DNA of 32,500 bases from Glandiceps talaboti (lineage: Eukaryota; Hemichordata; Enteropneusta; Spengelidae), in contig NC_135565.1 of the NCBI RefSeq assembly GCF_964340395.1, forward strand, positions 16,772,209 to 16,804,708, read 5' to 3'. This document shows, in pieces, positions 22,404 through 31,910 of the stretch (its first letter is position 1; each line of letters starts with the position of its first letter). The notes beneath the pieces were generated by a model. It was not told the origin of the DNA. It saw only the letters and a list, made by a program, of their open reading frames with translations, and did not search any database. The translations under genes were made by a program, and so were the position numbers.

Positions 22404-22450
22404 ATATTCTTTGCTACAGAAATGTGCATCTTTCTTCATAAGTTCACAAG
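22404..22450 (+). promoter_or_regulatory. Putative 5' UTR splice acceptor of LicD copy 3
   Basis: TATTCTTTGCTACAG ends at 22419, followed by 31 nt of putative 5' UTR ending TTCACAAG before the ATG. An out-of-frame ATG lies at 22422-22424. Confidence 0.5.
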
Positions 22451-24252
22451 ATGTCAAGTCATAGGCGTTGCAGATATCGGCTGAGGAAGTTTTTCCTAAC
22501 TCCATCACCAAAGTGTATCATCGTTGTATTCCTTTTTGTCGGGGTCATTACCATAGCAACATTAGAATACAAATTAGAATTACACGACTATCTCCAAATT
22601 AAGTCAACAATTTGTTACTTAACGAATGAAGAAATTCAAGATTTGAGATTCATGCTGAAGAGCACCACCAACGTCCTAGAAGAGATGAACGTTACCTATT
22701 GGTTGGATTACGGTACACTGATAGGGGCAGTCAGAAATGGAGATATTATGAGGTAAGCTTATAATTATAAGTACTAGTATTATCGGAAGAAAGTCTGCAC
22801 GAAAGTCTATAAACTCATTATACAGTTAGGGGAAACTTGGTATCACGAAAAACGCCCAACTGAGAGTTTAACGTCCTGTAACAGTATGTAATAGTATTTA
22901 GTGCTATAAATACAAAGCCGATGTGTAGTAGTATGTAGTGCTACGAATACAAAGTCAGTATGTAGTAGTATGTAGTGCTATAAATACAAAACCAGTGTGT
23001 AGTAGTATGTAGTGCTATGAATACAAAGCCAGTATGTATAGTAGTATGTAGTGCTATGAATACAAAGCCAGTATGTATAGTGTATGTATTGCTATGAATA
23101 CAAAGCCAGTATGTATAGTAGTATGTAGTGCTTTGAATACAAGGCCAGTGTGTAGTAGTATGTAGTGTTATGAATACAAATCCGGTATGTATTAGTATGT
23201 ATTGCTATAAATACAAAGTCAGTATGTAGTTGTATGTAGTGTTATGAATACAAAGCCAGTATGTAGTATTATGTAGTGCTATGAATACAAAGCCATTATG
23301 TAGTTGTATGTAGTGCTATGAATACAAAGCCAGTATGTAGTAGTATGTATTGCTATGAATACAAAGCCAGTATGTAGTTGTATGTAGTGCTATGAATACA
23401 AAGCCAGTATGTAGTAGCATGTAGTGCTATGAATACAAAGCCAGTATGTAGTAGTATTTAGTGCTATAAATACAAAGCGGTGTGAAGTAGTATGTAGTGC
23501 TATGAATACAAAGTCAGTATGTGGTAGTATGTATTGCTATGAATACAAAGCCAGTATGTAGTTGTATGTAGTGCTATGAATACAAAGCCAGTATGTAGTA
23601 GCATGTAGTGCTATGAATACAAAGCCAGTATGTAGTAGTATTTAGTGCTATAAATACAAAGCGGTGTGAAGTAGTATGTAGTGCTATGAATACAAAGTCA
23701 GTATGTGGTAGTATGTAGTGCTATGAATACAAAGCCGGTATATGGTAGTATGTAGTGCTATAAATACAAAGCCAGTATGTAGTAGTATGTAGTGCTATAG
23801 ATACAAAGCCAGTGTGTAGTAGTATGTAGTGCTATGAATACAAAGCCAGTATGTAGTAGTATGTAGTGCTATGAATACAAAGCCAGTACGTAGTAGTATG
23901 TAGTGCTATAGATACAAAGCCAGTGTGTAGTAGTATGTAGTGCTATGAATACAAAGCCAGTATGTAGTAGTATGTAGTGCTATAAATACAAAGCCAATGT
24001 GTAGTTAAGAAAAGAAACGTTCTTTTGTTGACATATTACTTTATCTTAGTACTATGTAGTTACTATAGCGAAAATTCTTATATACCTCAATTTGACGACA
24101 TTTTTTGATATAGAAATATTTGCATACAAACAGGTCCATCAAATTTGAGAACTAAAATGCCTCAACCTCCCCCCCCCCCTCTCCCCAAGAGAATTGACTT
24201 TTTTTAGCACAGCTGAACTGAGGTTCAGTAGTGCTATAGGGATCGCCCGGCA

Positions 24253-24346
<94 letters not shown>

Positions 24347-26142
24347 CAACTTAAAGTCAAAAACCGCTGAACCGATTGCCATGATATTTGGTGGGTCCAT
24401 TACCTTGGGTGTCTAGTTGGAAATTGTTCAAATCAAAATGATCGCATCACAGGTGTGTGATTTGGGTCAAAAAATGTGATTTTTGGTCAAAAAACTTAAA
24501 CTACCGGGCAGATTGGTGCGAAATTTGGTGGGAAGATTCTTAAGGGGGTGTAAAGTAAGATTTGTTCATGACATTATGATTCCATCAGTAATATGCAAAT
24601 TAAGGCTAAAAATGTGTCTTGTTTGTTAAAATTCCAAAACTATTGAGCAGATTGGGCTCAAATTTAATGGGAATGCATCTAGGGATGTATGGACTAAGAA
24701 ATATTAAGCATACAATGATTCCATGAGTGATATGCAAATTAGGTGTAAGAATGTTCATTTTTGGTCACAAACTTATATCTCAAAAAGTACTTGGTCAATG
24801 AGCCTGAAACTTGGTGAGATGTTTCTGAAAGTGTTATTTTTCAGATTTTCTCCAAAACATTTGGACAAAATTGGCCCAAGCAACCATGACCATGCCTCTA
24901 GCAACAACCAAATGGCAGTATATTTTGGTCAAATAACAACATCATCTGGTAGGCAAGTGAGTAAACATTCAAAAAATGTATGCAAATACCGTAGCAACCA
25001 TGACCACGCCCATAGCAACAGCCAAACGGCCGTGTATTTCACAAAGATAACAGGGTTTAATAGACAATTGAATAAACATTCCTAAAATTTATGTAAATTT
25101 GCCCAGCAACAAGACCATGCCCATAGCAATAGCCAAATAATCACGTATATTGCAAAGATAACAACAGGAATAGAAAGACAAATGAATAAACATTCAAAAA
25201 ATGTATGCAAATATGCCTAGCAACAAGACCACGCCCATAGCAACAGCCAAATGATCACATGTATTGCGAAGATAACAACGGGGATTAATAGACAATTGAA
25301 TAAACATTCAAAAATGTATGTAAATATGCCTAGCAACAAGACCACGCCCATAGCAACAGCCAAATGATCATGTATATTGCAAAGATAATATCACGAATTC
25401 ATGCACAAGTGAACAAAAACATGCACAAATGTATGTAAATATATCTAACAACATGACCACGCCCATAGCAACAGCCAAATGATAGCATATATCGTAAAGA
25501 TAGCAAAATGGTTGGATAGGCAACTGGATAGTCATTCAGCAAATGAATACCTATTGTTAGCATGGACTAGCATATGGATAAACATTTTAAAAACTGTACA
25601 GTTGAGCTACAGCACCATTGGCCGTATTTTTATCTTACATCCTACAATGAACTATTGGTCTCAGCCCTCAATATTACTACTGATATAATCTGGCGTTGTT
25701 TCTTTACTCCACAAGGCACGATTCTGATGGTGATATCTCAATTATAACAACCCAATTATATGAGGAATTGAAAGAAAAAATGGAGCAAAATCGACTACGT
25801 CTAACAAGCACAAGAGAAAATGGGTTTTACAGGGTTCGCCGAGCTGATAGACATCAAGCCCTACATGTGGATATATTTTCATGGGATGTGATTGAGGGAT
25901 TATGTGATCAGAAGCCTTGCAAGAAGGTGGCAATGACTCGAGGTTTCAAGAAAGGTGTTCAAATTGCTGTCAAAGAGTATGAAACAATACCACTTTCATG
26001 GATACTACCTCAAACAGAAATTGACTTTGCAGACTTTAAGGTTAAAATTCCGAATCGTGCAGTGGATGTCCTGAAAAACAGATATCCGGTGACTTACGGA
26101 TGGACAGTTCCATATAAAATAAGATGTTGGTTGCCATGGTAA
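22451..26142 (+). CDS. LicD/fukutin-family phosphotransferase, copy 3 (two exons)
   Basis: Model: join(22451..22752, 25716..26142), 242 residues, intron 2963 bp (AG|GTAAGC ... CTCCACAAG|G), split codon AG|G = Arg101. Arg-rich cytosolic head, anchor at 22-38, LicD motif YWLDYGTLIGAVRN (83-96), signature HDSDGDIS (102-109), HVDIF (151-155, D153), Cys pair in GLCDQKPCKK, and end LKNRYPVTYGW...CWLPW. Identity with copies 1 and 2 is highest in these motifs and lowest in the head and in the loop between HDSDGDIS and HVDIF. The intron is large because it holds a 1.1-kb minisatellite and a dispersed element. An ATG at 25696 in the end of the intron is not a start. AATAAA at 26580-26585 is a possible polyadenylation signal. 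Confidence 0.86.
22883..24005. repeat. 37-bp minisatellite inside intron of LicD copy 3
   Basis: About 30 units containing GTATGTAGTAGTATGTAGTG and CTATGAATACAAAGCCA. A higher-order copy is visible: a five-unit segment with the distinctive variant AAAGCGGTGTGAAG occurs at about 23475 and again 184 bp later. Confidence 0.95.
24206..25480 (+). mobile_element. (GTCT)n dispersed element, HINE/pearl-like, in intron of LicD copy 3
   Basis: Order: hairpin AGCAC..CTGAAC/GTTCAG..GTGCT (24206-24235), (CTGT)n and (GT)n (24256-24343), AACAACTTAAAGTCAAAAAC, then core repeats with ATATGCAAATTA, then about six units of a ~113-bp repeat, each holding two AGCAAC motifs (24897-25480). The terminal hairpin, GTCY microsatellite and tandem core recall Helitron-associated HINE and bivalve pearl elements. 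No coding capacity. Family placement is inference. Confidence 0.6.
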
Positions 26143-26270
26143 CAACACCTGTAGGTCACAGTAGTCAAATAATCCTACACACCTTATGAAATGATCAAAA
26201 GAGTATCGATTTGAAAGCTTGCACACGTTGAACAACCAAAAGTACTCAATTTTTGCAAACCAGACCTGGC
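26143..26270 (+). other. Conserved 3' flank of LicD copy 3
   Basis: Nearly the same as after copy 4 (AATCCTACACACCTTATGA, ATGATCAAAA, TATCGATTTGAAAGCTTGCA) and recognisable after copy 2. Probably 3' UTR. Confidence 0.55.
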
Positions 26271-26435
26271 TGTCAATCATATTTCAAACAGTTGTCACTC
26301 ACTTTACACAGCTGTCAATTAATTACACAGCTTTCAATCATTTCACATAGTTGTCAATCACTTTACACAGTTGTCAATCACTTTGTACAGCTGTCAATCA
26401 TTTTGTACAACTGTCTATCGCATTTCACAACTCAC
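26271..26435. repeat. Minisatellite array 1, short version after LicD copy 3
   Basis: About eight units of roughly 21 bp related to TGTCAATCACTTTACACAG, at the same relative position as the array at 18231-18835. Confidence 0.85.
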
Positions 26436-26478
26436 CTGTTATACCTAATTATGAACCAACAGAAGGCTGACATTTAAG

Positions 26479-26503
26479 CATAGACCCTCCACGAGGGTCT
26501 ATG
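26479..26503. repeat. 25-bp palindrome flanked by 7-bp direct repeats
   Basis: CATAGACCCTC and GAGGGTCTATG form a perfect 11-bp inverted repeat around CAC. ATTTAAG occurs immediately on both sides (26472-26478 and 26504-26510). A decayed relative (GGCCTCCACGAGGACTG) lies near 28530. It looks like a minimal mobile palindrome. Confidence 0.7.
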
Positions 26504-26639
26504 ATTTAAGGAACCAATTTTTGTATGTTTGTTGTTTTTCTGTCTTATATCATTTCTTGTTGCCATGCCATTGTGAATGAATAAATCCTTAGCTTTCTAA
26601 TGAATTTCACAGTATGTATGTGGGGGGGGGGGGGTGTAT

Positions 26640-27043
26640 TTGCATGTATAATAATGATAAATAATATATAACTTCTTATATAGCTTTCCTACTTCGTGCC
26701 CAAAGTGCTTTACAATTATTACTCCTGGCTCGGATTAGAACGGCACAACGGCCTTTTAGTCTTCCTCAACTCCCTGGGGAGCATACAATCCATTGCAGCC
26801 TCTATAGGCGCATAGGATTAAAGCCTTCACATTGCAACCTATATCCTACCCCAATTATACAGCTGGGTTGACTGAGGCACAGTCGTGGTTCAAATCTTGC
26901 CCAAGGACTTTTGCCACTCAGAAACAAAAATCTTGCCCAAGGACTTTTGCCACTCAGAAACAAACAGCAGACAGTGACAGGGCTCGAACCTGCAACCTGT
27001 AGATTCCAAGCCAATCACACGAACCATTCACCCATCATGACTC
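26640..27043 (-). mobile_element. tRNA-derived SINE
   Basis: On the minus strand an A box-like TGGGTGAATGG (27034-27024) and a B box GGTTCGAGCCC (26990-26980) lie about 45 bases apart, as in a tRNA-like head. The body follows, and the tail has GTAAAGCACTTTGGGCACG and AAAGCTATATAA (26712-26680), the kind of 3' domain found in widespread animal SINEs. A 36-bp tandem duplication (TCTTGCCCAAGGACTTTTGC and following, 26895-26966) sits behind the head. It is not a functional tRNA: no acceptor stem pairing. Confidence 0.7.
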
Positions 27044-27085
27044 CTATGTATATGTATATTGTATGTATGAATGTATGCATATATT

Positions 27086-27089
<4 letters not shown>

Positions 27090-27117
<28 letters not shown>
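27090..27117. repeat. (GT)n(TA)n microsatellite
   Basis: A short GT run followed by about 11 TA units. Confidence 0.9.
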
Positions 27118-27160
27118 AATGAGTCAATGTAAAATGTGATCCTCCACTTATTTCTATTTT

Positions 27161-27224
27161 AGCACAACTGAACTGATAACGTTCAGTAGTGTGCTATAGG
27201 CATGGCAAAATGTCTGTGTCTGTA

Positions 27225-27313
<89 letters not shown>

Positions 27314-28200
27314 ATGTGTGTATTTGTGTGTAAACAACTTAAAGTCAAAAACCACTGGACCGATTGCCCATGATATTTGTTGGGTATATTACCCTAGCAG
27401 TCTATTCGGGATATTGTTCAAATCAAAATGATCTTACCACCGGTTTGTGATTTGGATTAAAAAAAATGTGTTTGTTGGTCAAAAGACGTAAAACTATAAA
27501 ACTACTCAGCAGATCAATCTAAAATGGTTGGAACGTTCTCAGGTGTTTAGATTAAGAATTGTTCATTACATGATGATCCCATCAGAGATATGCAAATTAG
27601 GGCTCAAAATGTGTCTTTTTGGTCAAAAATCTATAATTTCAAAATTGTTTGAGCAGATTAGGTTGAAATATGATGGGAACGTTCTTAGTGGAGTTTAGAT
27701 TAAGAGCTGTTCATGACATGATGGTCCCATTAGTGATATGTAAATTAGGACTAAATGGGTCGTCTTGGTCAAACATATATAGTTCCGAAACTACTGAGCA
27801 GATTGGGCTGAAATTTAATGGGGATGGAAATTTAATGGGAATGTAGATGAAGCTGTATTCATAACATGATGATCCCATCAGCGATATGAAAATTAGGTGT
27901 AAAAATTTCAATTTGGGTCAAAAACTTATATCTTGAAACTGCATGGTGAATAGATTGAAACTTGGTGGGGATGTTTCTCGGGGTATTATTCTGCAGTTAT
28001 TGTTGAAAACATTTCAACACAATTGGGCTTAGTAACCAAGACCATGCCCTTAGCAACATTGAAATGACGATTCATATTACAAAGATAATAACAGAGATGG
28101 GTAGGTAAGCGACTAAAGATTTTAAAAATGTATGCAAATATGCCTAGCAACAGGACCTCGCCCATAGCAACAACTAAATGATGGTTTATATATTGTAATC
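27161..28200 (+). mobile_element. (GTCT)n dispersed element, HINE/pearl-like, upstream of LicD copy 4
   Basis: Same structure as the intron copy: hairpin AGCACA..CTGAAC/GTTCAG..TGTGCT (27161-27195), GTCT and GT microsatellites (27213-27332), AACAACTTAAAGTCAAAAAC, three core repeats about 149 bp apart marked by GATATG(C/T/A)AAATTAG (about 27585, 27734, 27883), then about two units of the AGCAAC repeat (28020-28190). The stem length differs from the other copy but pairing is kept. It ends just before the truncated exon 1 of copy 4. Confidence 0.6.
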
Positions 28201-28289
28201 CATTACACTGGATTTAATACCACTAACTGCAGTAACTATACACCCCACTCTGTGTCGATCTCTGCTAGAAACGTTTTTCTTCTCAAAAT

Positions 28290-29173
28290 ATGCTAAAGAT
28301 TGCCAAAAGTGGGACCACCAACGTCCTAGACGAGATGAACATTACCTATTGGTTGGATTACGGTACACTGATAGGGGCAATCAGAAATGGAGATATTATG
28401 AGGTACAGGTACTAGTGTTAATGGGGAAAGCCAGCTTTCGGCTAATTCATTGATCGGCATGTGGACACACATTTTTTTAAAATGTACAGTCGTGTTACAA
28501 TGCCATTGGCGCTACTTTTCCAAAATATGGCCTCCACGAGGACTGATTTGTATAAACCAACCCTCTAATTCCACTGCCCCCGCATGTAATTACTGAAGGC
28601 GCCCTAACAATATGAACATTATACTAGTATAGTTTAATTATGATGTAAATTTGATGTAAATATTTTCACTTGCATGAAATAACTCACCTTGTACTACTTT
28701 TAAAATTAATACTCTACGGAATTGTTTCTTTACTCCACAAGGCATGATGCAGATGGCGACATCACAATTATAACAAACCAATCATATAAGGAAATGACCG
28801 AAAAACTGAAGCAAGTTGGAATACATCTAACTGCTGAAGAAGGATTTCACAGGGCACGCCTAATTGATGATAGAAATAAAGACATCAACCTACACGTGGA
28901 TATCTTTTCATCGAATGTAGTGGAAGGGTTATGTGATCAGTAGCATTGTACGAAGGTGAAAATGAATCGATATTCCAGAAGTAAAGTTGACACTGCTATC
29001 ATAGAGCACGAGACAATACCACTTTCATGGATAATACCTGAGAGAGAGTAATTGACTTCGCAGACTTCAAAGTTAAAATCCCAAATCATGCAGACGATGT
29101 CGTGAAAAACAGATATCCCTTGACTTACAGATGGTCATTTCCGTATAAAATTAAATGTTGGTTGCCATGGTAG
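28290..29173 (+). pseudogene. LicD/fukutin-family copy 4, decayed
   Basis: The exon 1 remnant 28290-28402 keeps only the last part (TNVLDEMN, YWLDYGTLIGAIRN) and ends AG|GTACAG. The membrane anchor and start are gone, and an in-frame TAG lies just upstream (28265-28267). The intron is 339 bp with the CTCCACAAG|G acceptor. Exon 2 (from 28742) begins HDADGDIT and keeps HVDIF, but has a TAG at 28941 where copy 3 has a Lys codon (AAG), and later a 2-base insertion near 29048-29051 that shifts the frame. The 3' part still reads KNRYPLTYRW and CWLPW up to the TAG at 29171. Copy 3 is its closest relative (shared acceptor context and 3' flank). The missing 5' part ends where the dispersed element lies. 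Confidence 0.88.
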
Positions 29174-29430
29174 CAACATGTGCACGTTACAGTTGTTGAA
29201 TAATCCTACACACCTTATAAGATGATCAAAATAGTATCGATTTGAAAGCTTGCACAAGTTGGACAACAAAAAGTACTTCATTTTTACCATTAAAGTACCT
29301 TATGAATATCTGCTGGTGCAACAGGGGAGTGGACAAGAAGACAAACGTTAATACGACTGTCAATCACTGTTCAAACAACTGCCAATTACTTTTCACACAA
29401 CCATGCAAGGTTGTCAATCACACAGAGAAC
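29174..29430 (+). repeat. Conserved 3' flank and remnant of minisatellite array 1 after copy 4
   Basis: 29200-29280 matches the flank of copy 3. From about 29358 there are about three units of the TGTCAATCA repeat. Confidence 0.65.
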
Positions 29431-29677
29431 CCTGTACATCCTAGCACTTGGGTGTGCTCATCCTAGTGCTAGGATGTGGCACATCCTAGTGCTGGGAAGA
29501 AGAGCATGTACCAGTTGTGTGCCTCACAGTATCTCTAAAGAATATACCTCCACTGCCCTGTACATGGCTGTGAAAAATATGCCTGTTACATGGGTGTGGA
29601 ATACTGCCTCTGTGCCATGACTGTTTTCACATCTCAGTACCATAGTTGTGTACTGCACACATAGCACAAAGTTGTGC

Positions 29678-29686
<9 letters not shown>
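29431..29686. other. Spacer with CATCCTAG direct and inverted copies
   Basis: CATCCTAG occurs three times within 60 bases, once as part of the palindrome CATCCTAGTGCTAGGATG (29458-29475). No gene seen. Confidence 0.5.

Positions 29687-29760
<74 letters not shown>
29687..29760. repeat. (TA)n microsatellite
   Basis: About 74 bases of TA. The I/Y-rich frames on both strands are artefacts. Confidence 0.98.
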
Positions 29761-29763
<3 letters not shown>

Positions 29764-29849
29764 ACAAATGTTTTCATTATAGCCATTTAATTTATACTTT
29801 TTCATGTAGATTTCTAATGGTGTTACATAATTATCATTTTTCTGAAACT

Positions 29850-30080
29850 GAGGCTGTTATTCCACTTATTTTATAGAGTAGCGGCTGTCATTCCACTTAT
29901 TTTCTAGAGTGAGGCTGTTATGCAACTCATTTTATAGAGTAGAAGCTGTCATTCCACTTATTTTATAAAGTAGAGGGCTGTCATTTCATTTATTGTATAG
30001 AGTAGATGCTGTCACTCCAATTACTTTTATAGAGTACGGACTGTCATTCCACTTTTCATAGCGTAAATGCTGATATTTCA
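29850..30080. repeat. Minisatellite array 2, short version
   Basis: About seven units of the 31-bp repeat of 19290-20040, followed by the same unique sequence (TTCTAAACATAGTGTCACGG). Confidence 0.9.
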
Positions 30081-30202
30081 TCACCTTCTAAACATAGTGT
30101 CACGGCAGTCATTCGTTTTGTGAGTTTTCCCTGTGTCGTTTGTTTTAGTGAGACTCATGTAGAGCTACACGTAGGTGACCGGTCACCAGTACGTTCGAAA
30201 TA

Positions 30203-30620
30203 GTGCCGAATGACCTAATTTTACGACTCCGATTGTTGAATGAAATATTTACATTTAAATGGCATAGACTGTGCGTCCTTTGTGTGCTTTCGTTGTGTTC
30301 GTGTCCTGACGTGACTCGAGAGAGAGACAAACTCCATAATGTTACATATTCACCATGTTTAACAATGTGTTTCTAAGGTAAGTCCCGACAAGATTTTGAC
30401 TAATAAGTTTCCAATATTTTCACTTTGGTAATTACATTTTTAGACATGGATGAACGTGTTTCACCAAAATCGAGGAGGTCTTTGTACATTAGAAATTTGT
30501 ACCTTAGTACATTAGAAAATTTGCTACGAATACAATCGATTACTAAATGTGTCTGTCTCTTGTAGAGGATGATAAGGACACTATGATAGACTGCGATGAT
30601 TTTGACAGACAAAACTAAAC
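30203..30620 (+). pseudogene. Second copy of the candidate three-exon gene, broken
   Basis: Aligns with 20170-20579. The ATG is followed at once by a stop (ATGACCTAA), and AGA in the first copy is TGA here (ACGTGACTCGAG). A further TAA precedes the donor. The splice signals are kept: AAG|GTAAGT (30378), TTTTTAG (ends 30443), GAG|GTCTTT (30478), CTCTTGTAG (ends 30565). The middle exon (30444-30477) differs from the first copy by one synonymous base. Exon 3 reads DDKDTMIDCDDFDRQN and ends in TAA. Either a pseudogene, or both copies are non-coding. Confidence 0.3.
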
Positions 30621-31385
30621 ATGTCACATCATTATTGTACGGGGGTATTCACATAGTAATGGTACTTATGTTCACATATATGTATGGCCGCCTTGATCCC
30701 CTTTTCAACGCTTGTAGAATTTTCCCATAGTTTGGCCAACGTAGCTTCGAAGTTGCCAATTTTCAATTATTTTCTGAAACTTTTGAACAACATAGTTTCC
30801 AAATGAACAATTTTCTGACACCTTTTCACGAGACCTTGAGCTTTTGACGCCATTTTCTGGCTGAATAACAGACAGTGAATAGAACTGAATGTATAGGGAA
30901 GAAATGTATTAATCGCCATCTTGGTTTCTGGGGCGTGTAGTATTTCATAGTCTTTTGTCTACAGACTAAATGTGACAACGTTTATATTTCCCCCATCTTA
31001 TATAGTCAGGTGGCTTAACACCAGTTTTGAGGATTATTGTTACACACCGGATAAAAGCAGCAAATCTGATAAGGACACTATGATAGACTGCGGTGATTTT
31101 GACAGACAAAACTAAACATGTCACATCATTATTGTACGGGGGTATTCACATAGGAATGGTATGTTCACATATATGTATGGCCGCCTTGATCCCCTTTTAA
31201 ACGCTTGTAGACTTTTCCCATAGTTTGGACAACGTAGCTTCGAAATTGCCAATTTTCAATTTTTTTCTTAAACATTTGAACAACATAGTTTCCAAATGAA
31301 CGATTTTCCGACACCTTTTCATGAGACTTTTGACACCATTTTCTGGCTGAATAACAGACAGGGAATAGATTTGAATGTATAGACT
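30571..31385 (+). repeat. Tandem duplication, ~320-bp segment at 497-bp spacing
   Basis: GATAAGGACACTATGATAGA begins at 30571 and again at 31068. Both copies run through GTACGGGGGTATTCACATAG, TATGTATGGCCGCCTTGATC and TTTCTGGCTGAATAACAGAC. The second copy thus carries an extra piece of exon 3 of the candidate gene without its acceptor. Confidence 0.85.
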
Positions 31386-31768
31386 TAATGTGACAACGTT
31401 TCTATGATGTAAGCAATAATACGAGTTTCTATACCCGAATGTACTTATATCTTTAGCAAACAACAGAGTACTAACCAGATTTAAACCGAATGCCCTTCCG
31501 TAAGGGTATCGTCTTGATATCATAAATATAATTCAAACTCCCTGTTCAAACTACACATTGTGCCCTCACTGTGCACTGAATATATATAGGTCAATGTAAA
31601 GGTCACCAGTGTTACTACAATTTTGCGAAGTAATACACGTAGGCTAGATCGTGAACAACAGTGTTGAAGACCAACAATTTATTTCTGTAAGCTTATAGAT
31701 TTCATAATATTGTTATAAATCATACTTTATTACACCTGATGAATGTGTTCAATGAAAGTGTATATTTA
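31386..31768. other. Non-coding stretch, nothing recognised
   Basis: AT-rich, stops in all frames, no repeat match within the window. Confidence 0.45.
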
Positions 31769-31910
31769 AGCAATAACCCCCACCGAAGGCGGGTATACAC
31801 GAGATTTTGGTACAATTCGCGACATATAGCACGAGCCGAATGGCGAGTGCTATATGGAGCGAATTGTACCAAATTCGAGTGTATACCCGCCTTCGGAGGG
31901 AGTTATTGCT
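31769..31910. mobile_element. 142-bp foldback (MITE-like) element
   Basis: Ends AGCAATAAC...GTTATTGCT; the arms share CCGAAGGCGGGTATACAC, GGTACAATTCGC and CATATAGCAC in opposing orientation, about 64 bp each with a few mismatches. The loop is GAGCCGAATGGCGA (31833-31846). Target duplication unclear. Confidence 0.75.

Noticed and set aside
24723-25085. 120-codon open frame
   Set aside because: It lies across the tandem repeats of the dispersed element in the LicD copy 3 intron.
25696-25715. ATG (MFLYSTRH) as a start for LicD copy 3 second half, and the same at 28722 in copy 4
   Set aside because: These bases are the pyrimidine-rich end of the intron (CTTTACTCCACAAG). The LicD motif before it lies in exon 1.
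26970-27043. Functional tRNA gene
   Set aside because: The A and B boxes are there, but the acceptor stem does not pair and a SINE-like body and tail follow.
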